Part shown: positions 43,959 to 57,658 of the stretch, in pieces
Layout: every line of letters starts with the position of its first letter
How positions within the stretch are numbered: the first letter of the stretch is position 1
Assembly: GCA_051294375.1 (NCBI GenBank)
Contig: CM119269.1
Span: 22,032,815 to 22,096,814, forward strand
Direction: 5' to 3'
DNA: 64,000 nt
From: Paraspadella gotoi
Lineage: Eukaryota; Chaetognatha
Notes under the pieces: model-generated
The model's input: only the letters and a program-made list of their open reading frames with translations
Database searches by the model: none
What the model was told of the DNA's origin: nothing
Program-made: the position numbers and the translations under genes

Positions 43959-46900
43959 ATGGACGCCGTCAAAAATTTCAATCATGAGGTTCGTTTATTT
44001 TTTACGTTTGTCAACGCTTACTAAAATGCAAGTTAAAATTTAATTTTTGTCATGCTTTGTTATTAATTTACAGCTTTCGAGCATATACGATGGGAAACCT
44101 CCGGTTTCTAAGGCTAAAATGACATCAGTAACGAAAGCAGCTTTGAAAGCCATCAAGTTCTACAAGCATGTCGTCCAAAGCGTCGAAAAATTCATTCAAA
44201 AATGTCGGCCAGGTCGGTATATATAACAAGCTAAACATTGACGGAAACGCCTGATTTCTCAGTATTTTGAAAATCGTCCTCTAATTAATTCTATTCTTCT
44301 GTAATTAGAATACAAAGTTCCCGGATTATACGTGGTTGATTCTATCGTGCGGCAGTCGCGTCATCAGTTCGGGCAGGAGAAAGACGTTTTTGGTCCGCGC
44401 TTTATCAAAAATATCGGGATCACGTTCACTCACATATTCAAGTGCATCGAAGCTGACAGGGTTAGTAATCAATATATCAATACTTAATTTGCATTGTTTG
44501 ATTCAAGATTTTTAATTAAAGATTAGTAGTATTATTGTATCTTTAAAAATGGTCCTTATTGCTTGTAAAAGGATTTATGTTATTATTATAATTATTTTTA
44601 TTATTTTTATTATTATTATTACTTTTAAAAATCTTTGTTTCCACTTCCTCCAGGCGCGCGTGATTAAAGTCTTAAACTTGTGGCAGAAAAATGCTGTTTT
44701 CCCTTCAAACATCATTGGAAGTTTGGTGGATATGGCTAATCCTGATAGCGTCGCCAAGAAGAAAGCCCTGGCGGCTTGCCAGGTAATTTTGAAAGAAACC
44801 CCCTCCTCGACCTAAATATTTCTTATCCACTTGGAGTCTTGATATTTAATGGGTACCTTAATAAAATAATCAAATCATATAGATATTCATACAGACAATA
44901 ATAATAATGACCGCGAAAGAGAGAAAGAGACGAAGGTCGATATCTCCGATATAAAAGAGCATCTGAGTTGTAGATGGTAGTCCGGACTTTACAATTTGAT
45001 TGTACAAATGGAATTGTCAAGTAGTCTTTATCTTTATTCTGCATGCCATAAATAAATTTAGGCTGCCTGCGCCTCTTTCTTGGAATCCCGTTCGGCCACC
45101 TCTTCCTCCAAAAACGAGAACAAGAAGCCGGGGAGTTCGAAACGCGAAAAGGAAGAAAAGACGAAGCAGGTTTTATTCCTTTCTTAGCTCAACTTTTGAA
45201 ATCCTGAGATTCACTAACGATTCCGTTTTGGTTCCGTGAAAAGGGAAAAGTGTTAATACCAGTCACAGCCGGTTGTTTATCAAAGGTAGTGAGGCAGATA
45301 CTGGAAGATACGGCATTTTCCGAGGAGACACGAGTATTAGATACAGCTGCGGACATTGAGGTTTTAGATTAACTTAAAAAAACCAAAAAAACTACTTGAT
45401 CCTTTGATTTTACAATTTATTTTTTTCCTCGGCAGAAAAAAGACAAGGCCGCCAAGGAAAACCTATCGGCGGACGCTTCTGTCCTTTCCGGCATCGACCC
45501 GGCCTTATTAAATCAAGTTCAAGCGCTGACCTCTCAACTTCTCGGCAGCAAGTCCGGAGACCGACCACCGAAAATCGCGGGTCAGCCACCGGCCGGAGCT
45601 AGTCCTGCCGTCGGGCCCGCCCTCGCCAGCGTTCACGTTCCCCCGCCACCCGGCGCCGCTTCCAAAATATCGGTCATGGCAGCGGCAGCAACGACCGCCC
45701 CCACCGCCCCTGAGCAGCAGCCGGTGCAGCCCTCTCGATCCTCTCCGCAGAAAAAGGCGACGCCTGTCAAAGCGGATAAACCTTTGTTCAATAAGGTAAT
45801 ACTTACAATTTAGTTGAATATTTACCCGCAGAACGATTAGTTATTTTTATCTTATTTTTCTTACCTTGTGTCTTAAAAAGAAACTTAATGAGCCATCGGC
45901 CGATGAAATATTGGAATCGGGAGTAAGGACAGTAAGTCTTTACTATTGTCTATTGGCTTTCTTTTTTTTTCGTTCCCTTTTTACGGTTTTTATATTGTTT
46001 ATTATTGTCATTTGTGTAATATATTTCTGAACTGCTTTTGTTTTTAACTTTAGAAACTCCTCGATTTCGATTACGGAGACGAGGAGGAGGACGAGCCGAG
46101 TATGGAGATGGGGGAAGTCTCGGGCGACGACGATCCCAGCGGCAGCACGCCGCTTCAGTCTGAGGCGCCCGAGGGAGGACCGCCGCATTCGCAGCAGCCG
46201 ACTGAAGGTGGGGGGGGCGTTCGACGGACGGATGGATTTGGTCCCTTAGACTCCCTTGAAGTTCTTTACTAATCCCAGATTCTTTCTTTGATCCCCTCCT
46301 TCCCCCGCGGACAGTCGCGTTGGCCGGTGACAACCTCGCGGGTCAAATCGCCGGAATTCTCAACGACCCGACGATTCTGCAAAAACTGCAACAGATGCAC
46401 GACACGATCGCCAAGACGGAGCTCAAGGAAGAGCTCAATCACGTTAGTGTCGCTTTTGGCCTTTAATTTCTTAATTAAATTTACTCTAATTTATATGAAA
46501 AATTATAACGACGTTCAGATTCAAGGCGACGCCGCCCTCGTTCCCCCTCCGACGTCTTTCTCGCCGCCGCCGCTGACCAAAGACTACGGATTCCCCTCGG
46601 CCGCCGCCGCTCCGCCGCCACCGTCTCGTCACTACGAGTCCAACGAAGCCCACGAGATGGTTAGTACAAGCGAACTCGTCTTTATTTTTTTAGATCCTTA
46701 CCTTTTTCGTATCCTTAACTAACTTTTAAAGAGCTATCGCCACGAGCCGGCGCCGCCCGCCGCCAAGACGCAGCAATCGCATCACCGACGCGGCGTCAAC
46801 GAAGACGACGACGACGACGACGACATCATGGTGCTGGAGGAACGAAAAGGGCGCGGAGGATTCGGGGCGAGGATGGATGAGGATGATGATGATTACGTTA

Positions 46901-49900
46901 GAGACGGAAGCAGAAGGAGGAAGAAAGAGAAGAAGCATAAGAGGGAAAGATCCAGATCCAGATCCAGGTCAGTCCATCCAATCTTGGACGGAAGAAATAA
47001 GGGGAACATTTATAGTTTGGGGGAGATTTAACACGGGTCCTTATTTCGGCATTATTATATTTACAAAATGTTTGCTTGTAGAATCTAAAAACGACGAATC
47101 TATGCCGTTTTCCTATAGAAACAATGTTTAAAAAGTCTTGTCGACGTATTGTTAATATTTTTATTTTCGTTTTATTAATTTCATATTTGTTTGTTAAATT
47201 GAAGATCTGTACAAGTTTTGTATATGTGCTGTAGACGAATAAAACGCATTAATTTATTATTGCCACACCCTTTTATATAGGACGCCGAAGCGAAGCAAAC
47301 GCGATCGTCGGTCGCGGTCCACTTCGCGATCCCACGATCGCAAAGAGAAACGCGTCCGCTCTCGGTCCCCGCGGGACAGGCGACGCCGGTGAGTCGTTGA
47401 CTTTAGATGGTTAACGTCTGAAGAGACAGTAATTTTTGTTATGTATTAGTGACAGAACCGTTCCTTATAAGTCCCTGAGCTTCGGATCAGGCTGTAACAC
47501 CGTGTTACTGGCGGGTTAAGCGCCCCGTCCCTCTTAACTGCTAGGCGACCACCGGGCTAGAACCCCGGACCTTTGGCTTGGGAGGCGAATGACTTGCCTC
47601 CGGCACCAATGGCCGCTGATGAACGGTTGGTGGATTTTAGTCCACCATACGTCGCGCGTTAATTTCTGACTCGGTGCTTTTTATTTTTCAAGGTCGGATT
47701 CGCTGGAGCGAAACGGATTCTCGATCATCGCCGACCCGGAGGACGAACTGACGGCGGCGCTGCAGCGCGCCGAACAGAACGCCGGTGCCGAAGAGCGGCG
47801 CCGCGAAAAGGAGGAAGAAAGGAAGAGGGAGAAGGAGAGGAAGGAGAGGGACAGAAAGAGGAGGAAGGAGGGTCTCCCCACGCTCAAGGAGAAACATATA
47901 TTGTGTGAGTTGACTTGTATGACTTTTCTTGTTCATTTTTACTCTTTTTTTACTTAAATAAGTTTAATATATCTCGTATTTTTGTCTTCAGTTTGCACTC
48001 TGACGATATGGATCGGAAAAGTGTCGGCCAAAGCGACTAAGGGTGACCTCGACACTCTCTTCCAAGACTTGGGGATCGAAACCGTCGACATCAACATGAT
48101 TCCTCCACGAGGCTGCGCTTATATTCTACTCGGCACTCGGAAGGAGGCCGCTCGCGCCGTCGAAGACCTTCGAGATTTACAAGTGAGTTATTGATATTGG
48201 AAACGGTATGATACAAACTGTTTACTCGGTCGCTTATCAAGTGCAAGCTAAAAAAAATATAAAAAATAACTAACTCTATTCAAAATAAAAATAAATAACT
48301 AAATACCAAAACTAGTTGAATATAAAATATTATTTTTTTTTAAATTTTTTTAATTTGAAGTAACAATATTTTTTTGCCTCTAACTTCTAAACGATTTGAC
48401 CTATAAAAAATGGAAGGAAGCTACTGAAAAAAAAAAAACGACCGTCCCTAGATATTAGCACGGTTGCAATCCCTAAGTATTGTTATTATTTTTTCCTATT
48501 TCTTTCGATTCTTTTCCAGTTGCTCGGTAAAACCATCTCGGTGGCCTGGGCTCCCGGCAAGGGAGTCGCCGGTAAGGAGTTTCGCCAATACTGGGACGTG
48601 GATCGAGGCTGCACTTACCTTCCTTGGAGCAAGATCCCCACGGACGCGGAGAAGTTGGAGTTGATGGCGGAAGGGTCTTACATCGACCCCGAGTCCTTAC
48701 CCGAATACATGAGGGACGAATCGGGTAAGTTTTGATTGGAAAAAAAGTGACGAACACCTGTCAAGTCAAGTCAAGAAAAAAAGTGAAACCTTCCCTTCCT
48801 CAAACTTTTTCCAGGCGAGTTAAAAACGGACGCCATCGGACCCAACGCTCCCTCCACCGATACGGCCATGTACGTCATGATGCCTACCATGCCCACCATG
48901 CCGACCATGCCGTCGCTGCCAGTGCCGATCCCTTCTTTGGGTTCCTTGGTCGGAGTTCCGCCTCCCGCCCTTCCGCTCGGAATCCCTCCTACGTCGCTGG
49001 CGGGCGACGTCAACGCCTTTTCGATTCCCACGCTGGGCGTCGACATTGGGTTGAAGACGGCGACGGAGGAGAAAGAGAAGGAGGTTGGTGGGGATGTGGC
49101 TGGGTACAGCGGGGGGGGGCATTTTGTTGAATTAAAATGGAGGAAGAGATAAAAAATTCAAGTGAGAAAAGTTTGATTAGAAGTTTGCCAGGTCCTCCTA
49201 TGTTATTATTTGTAAGAGGGATGGAAACTTTAAAAGACCATAGCCTGTCCAAATTCAGTAGGCAAGTTAGCTTATTTATTAAATGAATGGATAAATCTTG
49301 TATTGTTTGTGTATATCTGATAAAAGGATTAAAGGAGAATAACTTTTTAATTCATCCTTTGGAACAGACATCGTCGGCTCCCCCTTTGCCCATGCCGGGC
49401 TTCAAGCCAATGAGCAGTTCGTTCACGCCGCTCAGCGAATCCGCTTCCTCCGTCTCCTCGGTTTTCTCGCGTAATTCCACCACCGCCGAACCGGTAACGT
49501 CCTGAGTTATTAGAGTTTGCTGGTTAATTAGTTAAACATTGACCCAATTTACATCCCCGCTTGTCTCCCCGGATGTCAGATTGTGACGACGACATCCGGG
49601 GCCAACCTCTTGGGTTCCGCTCTGGTCTCCCAATCGGAAATGAACTCGGCGCAGTTGGGCGCGTTGAGCATCCCGCGAATTCCCCTTCCTTCGGCTCCTT
49701 TGTCTTCCCTCGCCAACGCCCACAATTCAGTCTTGGGTCAGGCCCTTTTAAATCCTTTGGGAATTCCGCTTCCGAGCGCTGCGTCGCAATCCACCGTCAT
49801 GGGTCAGTTCGAAATTTCTCTGTTTAATTATCATGAATTTGTTAGTAGGTTATCATAAAATTAAGTACCACAGCATAAAGATTTAGTCGTTGCTAAACAA

Positions 49901-52900
49901 AACTAAACAAAATGATAATGTCAAAAGACTCATAATTCTACGTTTATATTTAGTATTTTAATTTTTAATAGTTTATTAAATTCAAATTCTCTTTTCCTTC
50001 AGGCTTAGAAACTCTCGGCGCATCAGCGTTGGGCTTCGGCGCTCCACGTCCTCCTTTCGCTCCCCCTCCTCTTCCCATCTTATCGACTTCTGCTCCTATT
50101 CCCCCTTCGATCACTTCGTCGGCGACCATCTCTCTTCCCTCCATCACGTCTTCGGTCTCGACCACATCCTCGCCTTCTAATCGAGGGGGTCCCGGAATCC
50201 TTGGCGCGGCGCCGCCGGGACTCTTGCCCAAGAGCGTCACGGGCGGCTCCGAGCGACGATCTCGTTGGAGCGCTCCCAGTCCCGAAGGTGTCGGGGTCGG
50301 GTTCTTCTTGAAAAACTCTAGTTTAAAACATTATCTTAATTTTAATCGTAATATTAACTCTAGTTTAAAACATTATCTTAATATTAATTGTACTACTAAC
50401 TGGGTCCTTCTTTCAATGAAGGTCAAGTTTGCAGCCACAGTCTGCGGAGAATTTCGTTTCCGTCCGAGTTGAGTCCAGATTCTGCCGGTGCCGGTGCTGC
50501 CGAACCCCCTCGCTTGATTCCGCTCGACTCTTTTCATTCCACCGAAGCGAATTCGAGCTTTTCGTGTTCGAAAGCCGCCGACTCCTCCGCTACTGAGAAT
50601 GCAGTCCATATTTCCCGCACCTCGATTAAAAATGTTTCAACGTCGCCGATTTCCAAATTTGACTCAACAAAAAAGATCATTTCGCGGGATAAAAGGGGCA
50701 AAGGGCATAAATCTCCCGCGTCCAAAAATCCACTTACCCTGGGGTCTAAAATGCCAATTTTTCCCTCTCAAATTGGTTTCTCTCTCATGAAGTTTAGTCG
50801 GTCTTTCTCCCAACCTACTTCCGTCTCATCCTCGGATCCCGTTTTTTCGTCTCAGCTTAACATGAATGAGACAAAATCGCAGCCTGAATCCACGAATGAC
50901 TCTCTCCTCTTTTCTTCTCCTCCCGTTCCTCCGCCGCCCGTCCCTCCTCCCGCTCTCGCCTTCAATTTTCAAATTCCATTCTTTCCAGAGGTCGTTACTG
51001 ATTCGATATCGGAAATCGCTCTACCAGTTACATCCGGGGTTCACCGTGAAAAGCCGGAAGATGATTCCCTTTGCACTTTGGTTTATTTGAATAATAATGA
51101 AGTAGAATCAAAGGAAAAAGAAACTAAAGAATCGATTGACTTGGAGTTGCCCAGGCGTCCTTCAGTTTCAGATAATTCTGCTAAAATGGAGTTAGAATTA
51201 GAGAAATTTCTTTCGGAAATAGCTGAAGAAGCCCTTACCTTGGGACCACAAAGGCGCCCTTCGGTCTCAGAGGAAAGTGAAGAAAAATTAACTGAAGAAT
51301 CCATCACTAAGGAGTCACCTACTTGCCTTTTAGATTCAGATAATTCTGTAGAATCAAAGGAAGGTGATTTAGATAATTCTGTAGAATCAAAGGAAGGTGA
51401 TTCAGATAATTCTGTAGAATCAAAGGAAGGTGATCCAGAAATAACTGAAAAATCACTTGTCATTGATTTATCTAGGCTCCCCTCGGTTTCAAATGATTCT
51501 TTAAAATTTAAGGAAAGTGATGAAGCAACAGAAGAATCCATTGCAAAGGAATCCTCGACTCGCCGTTCAATTTCGGATGAATCAATAGAATCAAAAATAG
51601 CTGAAGAATCTATTGAGTCAAAATTTTGCGGTTCAGTTTCAGATGAATCCATTAAATCAATTGAAAAAACTGATTTTGTTTCCATTGGATTACCAAGGGA
51701 CCCTTTCGTTTTAGATGATTCTTTAGAATCAAATGATCATGATGCAGTATTTGCTAAGAAGTCACAAACTCTCCACTTAGTGCCTGATAAATCTAAAGAA
51801 TCAACAGATAGTAAAAAAGCCTTTGCAAGAAATTCACCTTGTTGCTATTCGGTTTCAGATGATTTTGTAAAATCTGAATCAAAAACTAAAAGTGATGAAG
51901 TAATAACTGATGAATCTATTGATATTGGGTTACCAAGGGGCCCTTCTGTTTTGGATAGTACTATTGAATTTGAGTTTAAATCAACGGAAAATGTACTGGA
52001 AATAAGAGAAGAATCCGTTGCTGTGAAGTCGCCTCGGCGCCCTTCACTTTTAGTAACTAAAGAATCTGGTGTCACGGATTTATCAAGGCGCCCTTCAGTC
52101 TCGGAACATTCTATAGAAGCGATGTCGGAGGAAGAAACTCCCTGTGGTTCATTCTCATTGTCCCAGTTTTTAGAATCATATAAATCCCAACAACAGAGTT
52201 TAGAATCTCTTGTTGAAGCGACGCCTCTCCCCAAGAATGAATCTTTGGCGACTTTCAAAGACCTCAATTCCAGATCAGATATCTCGAATGCCAAGTCCGT
52301 CTCGGTTTCCGGATTTTTGGCCAACTCCACTGAAAAATTGCTCGATCCTGATTATTATGAGATTTCTTCGGAAGCGGAACTAGACGCCGCTTCTACTGAT
52401 TATGAGTCGACAGGTCTGAAAGAATTAACTTGCTTGTTCGATTATGTGATATTATATTGAAAATAATGTTCTCAATGTACTCGGTGTTCATCTCTAATTC
52501 TATCAAGCCATTTAATGGCTAGAGCAATTTTCATACATGCACTTGGCACAATGCCAAAATCAAATCGTTTAACACTGTCATTTTTTTTTAAATCTTGCTA
52601 TGAAAAGCTGATGATTTGAATCAGCAACCTTGTGTGGTTATCTCTAGCTTTAGGGACTACGGACTCTGTCTCTGACTAGCCTTCTTTCGCCACGTGCTTA
52701 TTTTATTTAATATGTACTTGTACAAGGGTGGGATTGCCTGTAAAACTAAGGGTGCAGGTCACTCGCCGATCTTTAGTCCAGTCGGAATAAACGATAAATA
52801 ATAGAAACACTGATACTGACAACGATTGATCTTATTTTAAATTTTCCCTCAGGAAAAGAATCGAAGACGGACTCGTCCCCGACACGCGCTCTCGAACAAA

Positions 52901-55900
52901 TCGAGAAAGAGGACGCGTCTTTCCACGAAGCGACGAAGCATCGTCCTCACCCATCGATCCCACCTCCGCCTTTCTCTTCTCGCAATCAACTTCCGCTCGT
53001 CCATCAACTCGGTCAAGATTTCAGGCATCGCACTCCGCTCGGCGTTTTGCCCCGCGTCCCGCCGGGTCCGCTCGATCATTCGCCTCGAGTCCCTCGTCCT
53101 TTCGACTTGGATTTCGTTTCCCGCGATCGAGACGCGCGGGACTTGGACGCGGCCCCGCAGTCGCTCGTCGGAGCCGCTGGGATTATACCAGGGCCGAGAC
53201 CCTCAACTCTGGCTAACTTTAACAAGCCCGGTTCGGGACCACCGTCTAATCTTAACGGCGCTAATCTCCCCATCCCTCACTCATCCAATCTTCCTCCCGG
53301 CCCTCGCCCCTCCAATCTCTCCAACCCTCCTCGGCCCGGTCTGAATATTCGCCCGGCATCGATGTCAGATCTCGGCAAGATGCCTCCTCGGCTGCCGGGA
53401 TCCCGTCCGCCTCTGCCTCCGTGTCCTCGTCCGGCGTCCGACGCGTTCTCCGCCGGCGCCGACTCGTTTCGTCCGGCACAACGTGGCGCCGAGGCGGCCG
53501 GGCCGTCGATGGGCGGACCGCGCCCCAGACTTTTGAGTGCGCAGTCGGCGCCGTCGCTGCCCAAGCCGGATACATTGGGCGGGTTCCCGTTGAGGGGAAT
53601 TCCTCCTCGTGGTCCCCCGCCAGGAATGAGGTTGCCTTTTGTCGGTCTACCCGAAACCGCGGGTCCCCGGATGTTCGGCGCAGCGACGGGTAAGTTTTTG
53701 AGAAGCCGTATAAGCCCTCTAAAGCAGTATCATTGAAGGATTTTTGTAATTGTAAACCATTTAAATAGTTATTTTAAAAACCAAGATGAATATTGTATTA
53801 TTATTTTTATAGCTCTTAAGATAAACATTGCATTGGAAGATATCTAGTTTCCTTGAGCTGCAAAAAAATATTCTGATTTGACGGAAAAGACTCGACTAAA
53901 ACTTTCCCTTAAGGTTCGTTGGGTGCCCCAATGTTCGGACCAGGCGGTCAAATCTTAGGTCCGCCCACGGGTCCCCCGCCTGGGATGGGCGCCGCCTCCG
54001 CGATCGATGCCGACGGGCCTTCTCTTCTTGGCGGCCCCAACGCCAGACCCAAAAATCTTCTTGATGCTTTGCCAGGTTAGTGTTGAGAAGATAAGTTTGA
54101 ACTGTACAGTTTTAATCTGCTATTTCTTTCCCTCACAGGCTTGTTTGGCAAGGAGCCTTTTCCCTCGGATCGAAAGGATGAAGATAGAGATCGTGATAAC
54201 GAATCACATCCCAACAACATTCGTGAGCAGAATCGTGACCCCATGCGTGATCCAATGTGTGAACCGTTGCGTGATCCGATGAGAGATCACGCTCGAGACA
54301 TTCGTGACCCTTTGCGCGAGCCTTTACGTGACCCTTTACGCGATCCTTTACGCGATCCCTCTCGCGACGCCCTGAGAGATCCGAAGCGTGACCCTCTCCG
54401 TGATCCAATCAGAGATCCCATGAGAGATCCTCTCCGTGATCCAATCAGAGATCCCATGAGAGATCCTCTCCGTGATTCAATCAGAGATCCCATGAGAGAT
54501 CCTCTCCGTGATCCAATCAGAGATCCCATGAGAGACCCTCTCCGTGATCCAATCAGAGATCCTATTCGCGACAGATCTTACGAACGGCCTTACGATCGGA
54601 ACGACGATCGCCGATCCGTCGAGAAGGCCGTCGATCGCGGCGACCGCAGCCGAGATCGGGGATACGACCGTCGCGGCGGCGGGGGCGGCGGGGGCGGCGG
54701 GGGCGGCGGAGAACGACGCCGCTCCCGCGACAGGGACGAGGATCGAAGCCGCGGAGGAAGGGACGACGACTTCAACGCTAGAGACGAGTTTGGCAGAGAC
54801 ATCTTCGGACGCGACGTGGAGAGAAAAATGGACAACAAAGAGAGGGACTATAGAGACAGAGACAAAAACAGAGAGAGAAACGAGAGAGAGCGAGAGGGGG
54901 AGAGAAGCAGAGAGAGAGACCGGGACCGTCGATTCGGCGGGGGACGTGACAGACGAGATAGAGAGCGAGACGGTAAGGAGAAAAGTCTAGAAGAAAGAAG
55001 AGAAAACGGACGCGACGGACTTGAGGCGCCATCTAGTTGGGGCGCCCTCGCCGCCGCCAACGACGCCAACAAAGGACCCAACAAATGGATGGCGATGGCG
55101 CAGGCGGGCGGGATCGAACTCAACCGGACGTCCGGCGCCGAGAGATCATCCGGAGCCGAGAGGCCGATGCTGTCGACTCCGATCACGTTGAAGGCGAAGA
55201 TTCCTTCGTTGATGTCGGAATCGCTCTTCGGAGATTTGCCGCCGACGCCGAGTGACAAGGCCAAGCGTTCGGGTAAGGAGTTAGGATTCTTTCTTTATAA
55301 TTATATGGAGAACTTGTCTTGCGAACTAAGTAAAAGTGTCGTGGGTCAGTCTTTTAAAAAATAAGTAAGTTATTGTATCTTAAAACCGTTACCGAAGTAT
55401 CATTTTAGTATTGTTGAATTATGTAATCCAATAAATGACATTATTTTCTTTACTTCTTATATACCTGATTGTATTAGGTCGATGAAAAACAAAGTCCTTT
55501 TTATTTTCGCAAGATAAGTTGTCCCCATTTGCTCGTTTAACTGTTTCGCATGATGATTATAGGTGCTCATGAATCCGCCTTCTTTCCCCCCTCGATCTTT
55601 CCCACTCTCTCATTTCGGCTCCAGAGTTCATTTCATCGTCAGTGAATCTTGATGGAAGAGTGGACAGTGCCACGCTTCCGTTGTAAGGCGCTGACCAAAG
55701 CGATCCCCCCGGATGTTTGCCTGATATAACGATGAGTAAACATCCGGGACCGATGTTTGAGAAAACGGGAGTTTTAAACGAACCCTTTTTTTACTCCGGT
55801 TTTCTTTTTTTTTCGGTACAATTTCTTTTTGCCCGTGTGAGGGATGGCCGATACGGGTGGGGAAATTAGGCGTCTTTAAGAATAATATGATTACCTCTTT

Positions 55901-57429
55901 AGTAATCTGACGAAATTTCTCGGTGAGCAACAGTTTAAAACTGTATTTGGCGGCAAATAATGTTCTTTAACTCCTTCCGCCCCAACTCCCCCCCCCCACC
56001 CATTTTCCATCTTTAATCTCTTTGGTCCAGACGGAGCGGGGGCGACACCGTCCGGCTTGGGCCTCTCTGCACTCTTGTCTTCGCTTCGGGGAAACGAATC
56101 TACGGACAACAATCAAGAAGAAGCTTCAGGCGAAGGTTCTACATTTTAGGACTAGCAACGATATTGTTTCATAAACTTTTAATGAAATTGGTATTACGAT
56201 GTACAGTACTACGTATATTACGAGTATTCATTCATTCAATTAACCAGCAATCTTTCCCCTGACGTGGGACTGATTGTTGTGTAAGGACTCAGACTCTCTT
56301 ACAAGATAATAACATTTTAATGGAGACTCTTGTGAGCTCCTTATGAAATGGAAAACAGGACCCTTAAATATTAGATCAGTGGATAATTGTACTGCGCAGT
56401 GCGCACTCTCATCAGAATAGAAGGAGCTGACTATTAGTATTACGAAATTGCTACTATTAAAATTGCAAAATTACTTGTTTCACAAAATTTTGCTTTAAAA
56501 TTGACAATTTTCTCTTCTCAGACATGTACGATCCAACGGAACCAACCGATTCAATGGAAACTGAGGAGATCGAAGATGGAAAGACGAGCGACGTCGCGGC
56601 GCCGATGTCCTCGTCGAACGAGTCCACCATCGCTGCATCAAACTCTCTCGCGACTTCATCGACGCCGACTGACAATAAGACGACGACTTCGTCGACGCAT
56701 TCGGCGATCCCCGTCGCCGAGACCTCCTCTCCCGACGCCGTCAGCGTCCCTTGCCCCGTCGCCATCTCCGCCCCGACTCGGCTCGACGAAGGAGTTGAGA
56801 CATCCTCGGTGACTCCGACTCCTTTGATGTCTCTCCCCATCAAGTCCACGTCCTCCGTCGCCGCCGACATCTACGATCCCACGGAGCCGACGGCCGAGAA
56901 CACCCCGCCGATCTCGCCCAGTCGAAAGGAGTATTTCAAATCGACGCCGCTTTCGGAAACGACGCCGACGACGCCGATCCTACCGACGCCGCAGTCTCTG
57001 CCCGTCAAGGAAACTCCCGTTGATTCCGTCTTCGCGTCGACGGACGACGATTCTCTCGTCGTCGTCGTCGCGACTCCTTCTATCGGCTCCGGATTGGCGT
57101 CTCCATCCGGTGGCGTCTTCCCCATCACGGAACCCGTCTTCGGCGACATCAACTCCTCCAACTTGTCCACCCCGACGCAGCAGAGCGGCGCCGAGCTTCC
57201 GCCGTCGTCGACGGAGATTTCGACGCCGCCTCATACGGAGGCAGCGTTCTCGCCCGGCGGTGTTGTCGGCGGCGTGGTGGTGGGGGAATCCTCGGAGGAA
57301 CGGCTCGTCAACTACTCGACGACGGAATCCGGGGAGAGTCAGACGGACGCGGAAGAGGGGAAGACGATCTCTGGAGAGAGTGGAGAAGTCGAGACGAACT
57401 TGGATGAAGAGAAGATCGAAGACGATTGA
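43959..57429 (+). CDS. SCAF8: SR-related CTD-associated factor (SCAF4/SCAF8 type)
   Basis: Nuclear protein that binds the phosphorylated RNA polymerase II tail and guards against early polyadenylation. 26 coding exons: 43959-43988, 44074-44212, 44309-44460, 44654-44782, 45062-45169, 45244-45360, 45436-45795, 45881-45931, 46054-46207, 46315-46442, 46519-46659, 46732-46967, 47281-47388, 47693-47904, 47992-48182, 48520-48724, 48815-49083, 49368-49493, 49580-49802, 50003-50287, 50422-52413, 52853-53689, 53914-54075, 54139-55272, 56031-56135, 56522-57429. All phases agree: about 2833 residues, over twice human SCAF8. Residues 1-150 are the CTD-interacting domain (AIKFYKHVVQSVEKFIQKCR, YVVDSIVRQSRHQFGQEKDV). 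An RS/Lys-rich region precedes an RRM at about 684-770 (LTIWIGKVSAKATKGDL, NMIPPRGCAYI), then YWDVDRGCTYLPW. The rest is low-complexity: a Ser/Glu-rich exon 21, Pro/Gly-rich exons 22-23, and Arg-Asp-Pro repeats in exon 24. One gene probably serves for both vertebrate paralogues. Confidence 0.95.
47420..47651 (-). repeat. tRNA-like SINE, family R3
   Basis: On the minus strand it has a B-box-like GGGGTTCTAGCCCGG about 50 bases after a GGTGCCGGAGGCAAGTCA-type A-box region. The far end, GAAGAGACAGTAATTTTTGT through CCTGAGCTTCGGATC on plus, is shared with 23775-23848. Located in SCAF4/8 intron 13. Confidence 0.55.
49182..49308 (+). repeat. Dispersed repeat R1, copy in SCAF4/8 intron 17
   Basis: AGTTTGCCAGGTCCTCCTATG through TTATTTATTAAATGAATGGA, with scattered substitutions from the 15289 copy. 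The terminal palindrome is degraded here. Confidence 0.75.
55708..55748. other. Perfect 11-bp hairpin in SCAF4/8 intron 24
   Basis: CCCGGATGTTT (55708-55718) and AAACATCCGGG (55738-55748) pair perfectly around a 19-base loop. It lies in an intron of 758 bases. Confidence 0.6.
56222..56346 (-). repeat. Weak R1-like repeat
   Basis: Shares CTTACAAGATAATAACAT, the minus-strand version of an R1 core, plus the ATTCATTCAATTAA end. Heavily diverged. Located in SCAF4/8 intron 25. Confidence 0.4.
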
Positions 57430-57602
57430 AGGAAGAAAGAAAGAAAAACAAAACGGAGAACAAAGAAATTGAATTCGTCAATTTGAAACCTTTTTTCTTC
57501 TCACTTTTTCCCCGTTATTTAAAAAAACAAAAGTGAATTATTTGTTTGTTAGAATACAGTTGTTCGTTTTACTACGTTTTACAAGTAGTACCCTAGCTCA
57601 CG

Positions 57603-57658
<56 letters not shown>

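Noticed and set aside
50469-52460. Exon 21 of SCAF4/8 as a separate intronless gene
   Set aside because: It starts without an ATG, and phase-compatible splice sites at 50422 and 52413 join it to the exons on both sides.
54287-54529. Minus-strand Gly-Ser-Arg repeat protein
   Set aside because: Antisense reading of the Arg-Asp-Pro codons of SCAF4/8 exon 24.
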